A stretch of DNA of 5,041 bases from NCBI GenBank assembly GCA_039815415.1, contig JBCBZH010000295.1:1-5041 (forward strand), given 5' to 3'. The notes beneath the pieces are model-generated. The model did no database searches. It had not been told where the DNA came from and saw only the letters and a list, made by a program, of their open reading frames with translations. The position numbers and the translations under genes were made by a program. Positions 1-5,041 of this stretch are shown here, in pieces. The first letter of the stretch is position 1. Every line of letters starts with the position of its first letter. The DNA is from JBCBZH01 sp039815415 (lineage in GTDB: Bacteria; Bacteroidota; Rhodothermia; Rhodothermales; Rubricoccaceae).

Positions 1-159
1 CAACACTGGCTTTCCGACTTCGTCTACCGCGCCGAGCCCACGGTGGGGCTGTTCCTGGGAGCAGGCACCCTCACGCTGCTCAACGCGCTGGCGACGGTCA
101 GCGTGCACGCCTTCCGCGCGGCGACAGCCGACCCCATCGGAGCGCTTCGCTCCGAATAG
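1..159 (+). CDS. FtsX/MacB-type ABC transporter permease, C-terminal end only
   Basis: The frame is open from the first base to a TAG at 157-159 and gives 52 residues. The piece begins QHWLSDFVYR, continues with a hydrophobic segment at residues 15-35 (VGLFLGAGTLTLLNALATVS) and ends in an amphipathic tail, FRAATADPIGALRSE. The order 'WL.DF.YR', last membrane helix, 'A...P..ALR.E' is the usual C-terminus of FtsX-like permeases of the MacB and macrolide-export group, especially the form common in Bacteroidota. These inner-membrane proteins pair with an ATPase and drive export or mechanotransmission through a periplasmic domain. The ATPase and the rest of the permease lie outside the window, so the substrate cannot be told. 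The gene converges with the minus-strand secreted-protein gene, and the two stop codons are separated by a 48-bp gap that holds a palindrome. Confidence 0.85.
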   Translation, partial: QHWLSDFVYRAEPTVGLFLGAGTLTLLNALATVSVHAFRAATADPIGALRSE

Positions 160-167
160 CAGCCCGG

Positions 168-199
168 CTCGCCAGCTCGAGGCGCCTCGAGCTGGCGAG
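168..199. terminator. Perfect 32-bp palindrome between convergent genes, probable bidirectional terminator
   Basis: Each half is 16 bases long (CTCGCCAGCTCGAGGC and its exact reverse complement), with no mismatch. As RNA it would fold into a stem of about 14 bp closed by GCGC. It begins 9 bases after the permease stop and ends 9 bases before the stop codon of the minus-strand gene, which is where a shared terminator for convergent genes would sit. No U-tract follows on either strand, so it is not a textbook intrinsic terminator. It could instead block read-through from both sides or protect 3' ends. The core CGCCAGCTCGAG recurs in a second intergenic hairpin at 4616-4652. Confidence 0.7.
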
Positions 200-207
200 A
201 GAGAGGG

Positions 208-1188
208 CTACTGGCGGTAGAGCCAGTACGCTGCGCCGCCGCCGTCGATGCGTGTCAACGGGTCGGCACCGGGGGCCTGGTTGCCCGTCGGAACGGGCGT
301 GCCATTCCGGACGGTTACCGGATAGGTCCCGTACAGGTCGCCGCCGATCGTCGGCTCGATGCGATACGCGCCGTCGGGAAGGAGGCGGTCCATGTTGGTG
401 TAGGACAGCGTCTCCCACCGCTGGGCGGCGGAGTCGTAGCGGTGGCGCTTGTGGAGGCGGAAGTCCACGCGGTTCCAGTTGCCGTTGTTGATGAATGACT
501 TGCCAGTCTCCGCAAGCAGTGCGGGTGTGCTTTCGCCCTCTGGGTAGACGAACAGGGTCGTCGGCGCGTCGGCGTTGTAACGGTCGCTGCGGGTGAAGTC
601 CGCGGCGTGGATCCAGAGCTTGAAGTCCCAGGCACCGGAGCCCTCCTTGTCGTGGAGGATGTAGGCGTGGTCGTTCCAGAGGCCGTCGAGTCGGAATGTG
701 GGGTCGGGGTTGTACGGATCCTCCCCGCCCGTCATGGAGACCTGGAAGGGCATCCGCCAGAACGGGTCGCCGCCCGCCTCATAGACGATCTCGTACAGGC
801 CGGGCTCTTCCAACTGGTAGCCGAGCATGCTGTACTCGGACGTGGGCCACGTCAGCTGCATGGGGCTCACGTTGTAGAAGGGCCCTCGAGATGTCGGCGT
901 GCTCCAGTCGTAGGTCGCAACGTGGTCGCCATCGCGGTAGAGCTTCGCTGTGCCCTCGCTCTCGGGCAAGAACACGAACGTGGCGTTGGTAAACTGGAGG
1001 AAGGAACCGAGCGTGGAGTTCTTCTCGACGCGGACCGCGCCGAGGTAGGCCCCCAGAAGCGGCGCGGGCGTGGGGGTGCCAGAGAGGCTGCGCTGGTTCA
1101 TCTCCTGCGCGCGCTGCGCGATGCTCTGGGCGTCGGCAGCCGAGGGGAGGGCGAGAGCGATCAGGAGAAGGGCAGGGAGGAATCTCAT
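208..1188 (-). CDS. Secreted protein with two apparent beta-rich repeats, function unknown
   Basis: This 326-residue protein belongs to no family I recognise. It starts with a clear signal peptide (MRF, hydrophobic stretch 4-15, then PSAADA) with likely signal peptidase I cleavage after Ala20. There is no lipobox and no cysteine anywhere, so it is probably a soluble secreted or periplasmic protein. The mature part is rich in Trp, Tyr and Phe. It seems to contain two related halves. At about 70-151, 'TFVFLPESEGTAKL' leads to 'EPGLYEIVYEAGGDPFWRMP'. At about 210-294, 'TTLFVYPEGESTPALL' leads to 'PDGAYRIEPTIGGDLYGTYP'. The repeat and the alternating hydrophobic pattern suggest two beta-sandwich domains, which is inference. 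The ATG at 1186-1188 is preferred because the signal peptide begins there. The 12 bases before it (TGCCTCCCAACC on the coding strand) hold no Shine-Dalgarno motif. The gene lies 70 bp downstream of the kinase remnant in the same direction, so it may be co-transcribed with the regulator pair. The end is marked by the palindrome at 168-199. Confidence 0.8.
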   Translation of the reverse strand: MRFLPALLLIALALPSAADAQSIAQRAQEMNQRSLSGTPTPAPLLGAYLGAVRVEKNSTLGSFLQFTNATFVFLPESEGTAKLYRDGDHVATYDWSTPTSRGPFYNVSPMQLTWPTSEYSMLGYQLEEPGLYEIVYEAGGDPFWRMPFQVSMTGGEDPYNPDPTFRLDGLWNDHAYILHDKEGSGAWDFKLWIHAADFTRSDRYNADAPTTLFVYPEGESTPALLAETGKSFINNGNWNRVDFRLHKRHRYDSAAQRWETLSYTNMDRLLPDGAYRIEPTIGGDLYGTYPVTVRNGTPVPTGNQAPGADPLTRIDGGGAAYWLYRQ

Positions 1189-1258
1189 GGTTGGGAGGCA
1201 GGTTCACTCCCAGACACGCAGCCCGTCAGCTCGAGGGGACACACGTTCCTAGAGATCT

Positions 1259-1516
1259 CTACCGGACGACGCGCTGGCGAGCCGCCTCGATGCGCCAGTG
1301 CCCCTCTGGAAGCGCACGCTCCAGCACATCGAGGCCACGGCGGATGAGGCCGTCGGACTCGCTCGGATCTCGAATCGTCGCCAGCGCGACGAGCGCTTCC
1401 CCGTGGAGGTAGTGGTTCGGGTGGTGCTCTTCCAATCGCTCGACGGTGTCCGCGATCCACCTCTCCGCTTCGCGCTGGCGACCGGCCTCGGCGAGAGCCC
1501 GGCCGTAGTCGAGCAC
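1259..1516 (-). pseudogene. C-terminal TPR piece of the kinase, separated from it by one in-frame TAG
   Basis: This stretch of 85 codons continues the kinase reading frame directly after the TAG at 1517-1519, with no frame change. Its first codon is GTG, the next after the stop. The sequence VLDYGRALAEAGRQREAERW (then IADTVERLEE) fits the helix-turn-helix pattern of a tetratricopeptide repeat. The end, 'LPEGHWRIEAARQRVVR', resembles the C-terminus of full-length TPR kinases of this type. It is therefore best read as the natural tail of the same protein, giving an ancestral length near 874 residues. It could be translated only by read-through of the amber codon or by re-initiation at the GTG, and no ribosome-binding site supports the latter. 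A sequencing error at the TAG would also explain it. A separate small gene is the least likely reading. Confidence 0.75.
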
Positions 1517-3883
<2,367 letters not shown>

Positions 3884-3933
3884 GAGATCGGCGAGGGTCC
3901 GTTGAGGGACACGCAGGAGGAGAGCGCCAGGGG

Positions 3934-4518
3934 TCAGTCGGCCGCCAGCTCGACCTGGAGGATGGCGCGGGCCTTTCGCCAGTCTCGCTTGACGGTTCGG
4001 TCGGAGACGCCAAGGGCGTCCGCGATCTCGGTCATCTCCATTCCACCGAAGAAGCGCATCTCGACGACCTGAGCGAGGCGAGCATCCAGTGTGGCGAGCC
4101 GAGCCAGAGCATCATCCAGCGCAAGCACCTCCTCGGCATCGGTGTCCACGGCCAGGCCTTTGGCATCGCCAAGCGTGGTGGCATGCGCGCCCCCGCCGCG
4201 CTTCAGGGCATTGCGACGGCGCGCGGTATCGACCAGCACATGCCGCATGGCCGTGGCCGCGACGGCAAAGAAGTGGGCGCGGTCGTTGGCGACCCTGCGG
4301 TTCGGGCTGGCGGAGGACGGACCGGCGAGGCGCAGGTAGGCCTCATGAACGAGCGCCGTGGTTTGCATCGCGTCTGAGCGGCGTCCGCCTCGCAGGTGCC
4401 GGTGGGCGATCTGGCGTAGCTCGTCGTAGACCAGCGGGAGCAGTTTCCCGAACGCCTCGGGATGTCCATCCCGGTGGGCGTCGAGTAGGCGGGTGATCTC
4501 CGGCGCGTCAGGAGGCAT
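3934..4518 (-). CDS. ECF-type RNA polymerase sigma factor, kinase-linked (ECF43-like) group
   Basis: This 194-residue protein directs RNA polymerase to a specific promoter set. Region 2 spans about 24-100 ('LLPLVYDELRQIAHRHLRGG', 'QTTALVHEAYLRLAG' at 52-66, 'ANDRAHFFAVAATAMRHVLVDTARRRNALKRGGG' split across 77-110). Region 4 spans about 132-187, with a helix-turn-helix at 162-183 ('MTEIADALGVSDRTVKRDWR'). The wording 'ALVHEAYLRL' and 'RAHFFAVAA..MR..LVD.AR' is characteristic of the Sigma70_ECF family (PF07638 type) found in Planctomycetes, Acidobacteria and Rhodothermota. In region 2.2 the acidic D.ED of ordinary ECF factors is replaced by Q52-T53-T54-A55. In the related Vibrio EcfP, phosphorylation of a threonine there by its kinase PknT switches the factor on. 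Thr54, or less likely Thr53, is the inferred target here. No anti-sigma gene is adjacent; the kinase follows after 50 bp. The ATG at 4516-4518 fits the family length. No Shine-Dalgarno motif precedes it. Confidence 0.93.
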   Translation of the reverse strand: MPPDAPEITRLLDAHRDGHPEAFGKLLPLVYDELRQIAHRHLRGGRRSDAMQTTALVHEAYLRLAGPSSASPNRRVANDRAHFFAVAATAMRHVLVDTARRRNALKRGGGAHATTLGDAKGLAVDTDAEEVLALDDALARLATLDARLAQVVEMRFFGGMEMTEIADALGVSDRTVKRDWRKARAILQVELAAD

Positions 4519-4657
4519 GGCGCGAAACAGGAACGACGCGCAGAATACGGGACGCGCACAGGTTCGAGGGGGGGCCTGTGGCGTCTTCGGAGTGCTCCTG
4601 ACACGTCATGCCTGCCGCCAGCTCGAGGCACAGGTCGCCGCTCGAGCTGGCGAGGCG
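4519..4657 (-). promoter_or_regulatory. Presumed promoter region of the sigma factor-kinase operon
   Basis: This 139-bp gap separates the phzF-like gene from the sigma factor, both read leftward. The hairpin at 4616-4652 occupies its upstream end, leaving about 97 bp as the likely leader and promoter of the sigma operon. A TATTCT at 4542-4547 (minus strand) is the only AT-rich hexamer, but no matching upstream element stands at a normal distance, and I see no clear housekeeping, Bacteroidota-type or ECF-type promoter. A tract of seven C lies at 4568-4574 on the coding strand. Assignment rests on position only. Confidence 0.3.
4616..4652 (-). terminator. Hairpin just after the phzF-like gene, probable terminator
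   Basis: The arms CGCCAGCTCGAG (4616-4627) and CTCGAGCTGGCG (4641-4652) pair perfectly over 12 bp around a 13-base loop. The structure starts 6 bases after the TAG of the phzF-like gene on the minus strand. That placement suits transcription termination or 3'-end protection, though no run of T follows. Both arms match the arms of the palindrome at 168-199, and the right-hand 14 bases CTCGAGCTGGCGAG are identical in the two copies. Confidence 0.6.
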
Positions 4658-5041
4658 CTACGCCGTGGGCAGGGTCATGTGTCCCTCGAACACAATCACC
4701 GCCTCGCCCCGAATCTGAAGCCCATCCTCCACCAGCTCGACTTCCATGAACCCAGTCCGCGCCGAGGCCTGGAAGGATCGCATCTGGGTCTTGCCGAGGC
4801 GTTCGGACCAGTAGGGCGCCAGAAACGTGTGCGTCGCGCCCGTGACCGGGTCCTCGTTGGTCCCGCTCCACGGCCAGAAGTAGCGCGAGTGGAAGTCGTA
4901 GCCATCCGTGCCCGGTGCCGTGACGAGGACGCCGTTGAGGGGTATTTGCCATCGTCGGTATAGAGCACCTCATCCTCGCCCGCCTCGGCCAGCACCATAA
5001 ACTCAGTAGAGCCCGCCCCCCCAATCGCCCCCGAGTCGGCC
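4658..5041 (-). pseudogene. PhzF/PBLD-family isomerase, C-terminal part, with an apparent frameshift near 4940
   Basis: The last part of this gene reads from about 4940 down to a TAG at 4658-4660. It contains 'DFHSRYFWPWSG', 'NEDPVTGATHTFLAPYWSER' and 'IRGEAVIVFEGHMTL'. The EDPVTG..H motif and the closing 'I.G.AV.VFEG' are hallmarks of the PhzF fold (diaminopimelate-epimerase-like). The SRYF.PW form is closest to the PBLD/YHI9-like branch rather than to true phenazine enzymes. The substrate of this branch is generally unknown. Upstream, the family-like frame is a different one: 'GSTEFMVLAEAGEDEVLYTD' and then DGKYP, open to the window edge. The two frames meet at a run of four G (4939-4942). 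One extra G would join them as '..DDGKYPLNGVLVTAPG..'. In each frame alone the match is lost or a stop appears (4970-4972). Either the gene is broken or the base call is wrong. Its N-terminus, with the other active-site residues, lies outside the window. A hairpin follows the stop. Confidence 0.78.

Noticed and set aside
1227..1236. CAGCTCGAGG resembling a half site of the intergenic palindromes, between the kinase remnant and the secreted protein
   Set aside because: The same 10 bases also occur inside the kinase coding sequence (3317-3326 and 3821-3830), where they reflect common Leu-Glu-Leu codons, and no partner arm is nearby.
607..1347. Plus-strand open frame of 246 codons opposite the secreted protein
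   Set aside because: It is an antisense shadow of the secreted-protein gene, which has a convincing signal peptide. The plus frame has low-complexity Glu/Arg/Val composition.
4203..5024. Minus-strand open frame of 273 codons overlapping the sigma factor and the phzF-like gene
   Set aside because: It conflicts with two genes that have clear family motifs in other frames, and it shows only Arg/Pro-rich sequence.

Overview
The window is GC-rich and gene-dense. It most resembles a member of Rhodothermota or the wider Bacteroidota. Three things point there: the C-terminal signature of the permease at the left edge, an ECF sigma factor paired with a Ser/Thr kinase carrying TPR repeats, and the absence of any purine-rich Shine-Dalgarno sequence before the three starts that can be inspected. 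Acidobacteria and Gemmatimonadota carry similar gene pairs, so the placement is an inference.

Layout. The last 52 codons of an FtsX/MacB-type ABC permease run on the + strand to 159. They converge on a minus-strand block across a perfect 32-bp palindrome (168-199). Read in the minus direction from the right edge, the block contains four things. (1) The 3' part of a PhzF-family isomerase gene (4658-5041), with an apparent one-base frameshift near 4940 and a hairpin just after its stop. (2) An ECF-type sigma factor (3934-4518). (3) A membrane-anchored Ser/Thr kinase with TPR repeats (1517-3883), followed in the same frame by 85 more TPR-like codons (1259-1516) behind a single TAG. (4) A secreted, cysteine-free protein of 326 aa (208-1188) with two apparently related beta-rich halves.

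How the genes work together. Sigma factor and kinase are separated by 50 bp and are probably co-transcribed. The sigma factor has the 'QxTALVHEAYLRL' region 2.2 typical of the kinase-linked (ECF43-like) group, in which a threonine replaces the acidic residues of ordinary ECF factors. The simplest model is that the membrane kinase senses an extracytoplasmic or protein signal through its TPR part and phosphorylates the sigma factor. The secreted protein lies 70 bp beyond the kinase remnant and may be an output or partner, but nothing in the sequence proves that.

The points most worth a second look are the in-frame amber codon in the kinase, a 14-residue insertion between its catalytic loop and DFG motif, the threonine switch in the sigma factor, the broken phzF-like gene, and a palindrome core shared by the two intergenic hairpins. 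No tRNA, rRNA, CRISPR array, insertion sequence or phage feature was seen.
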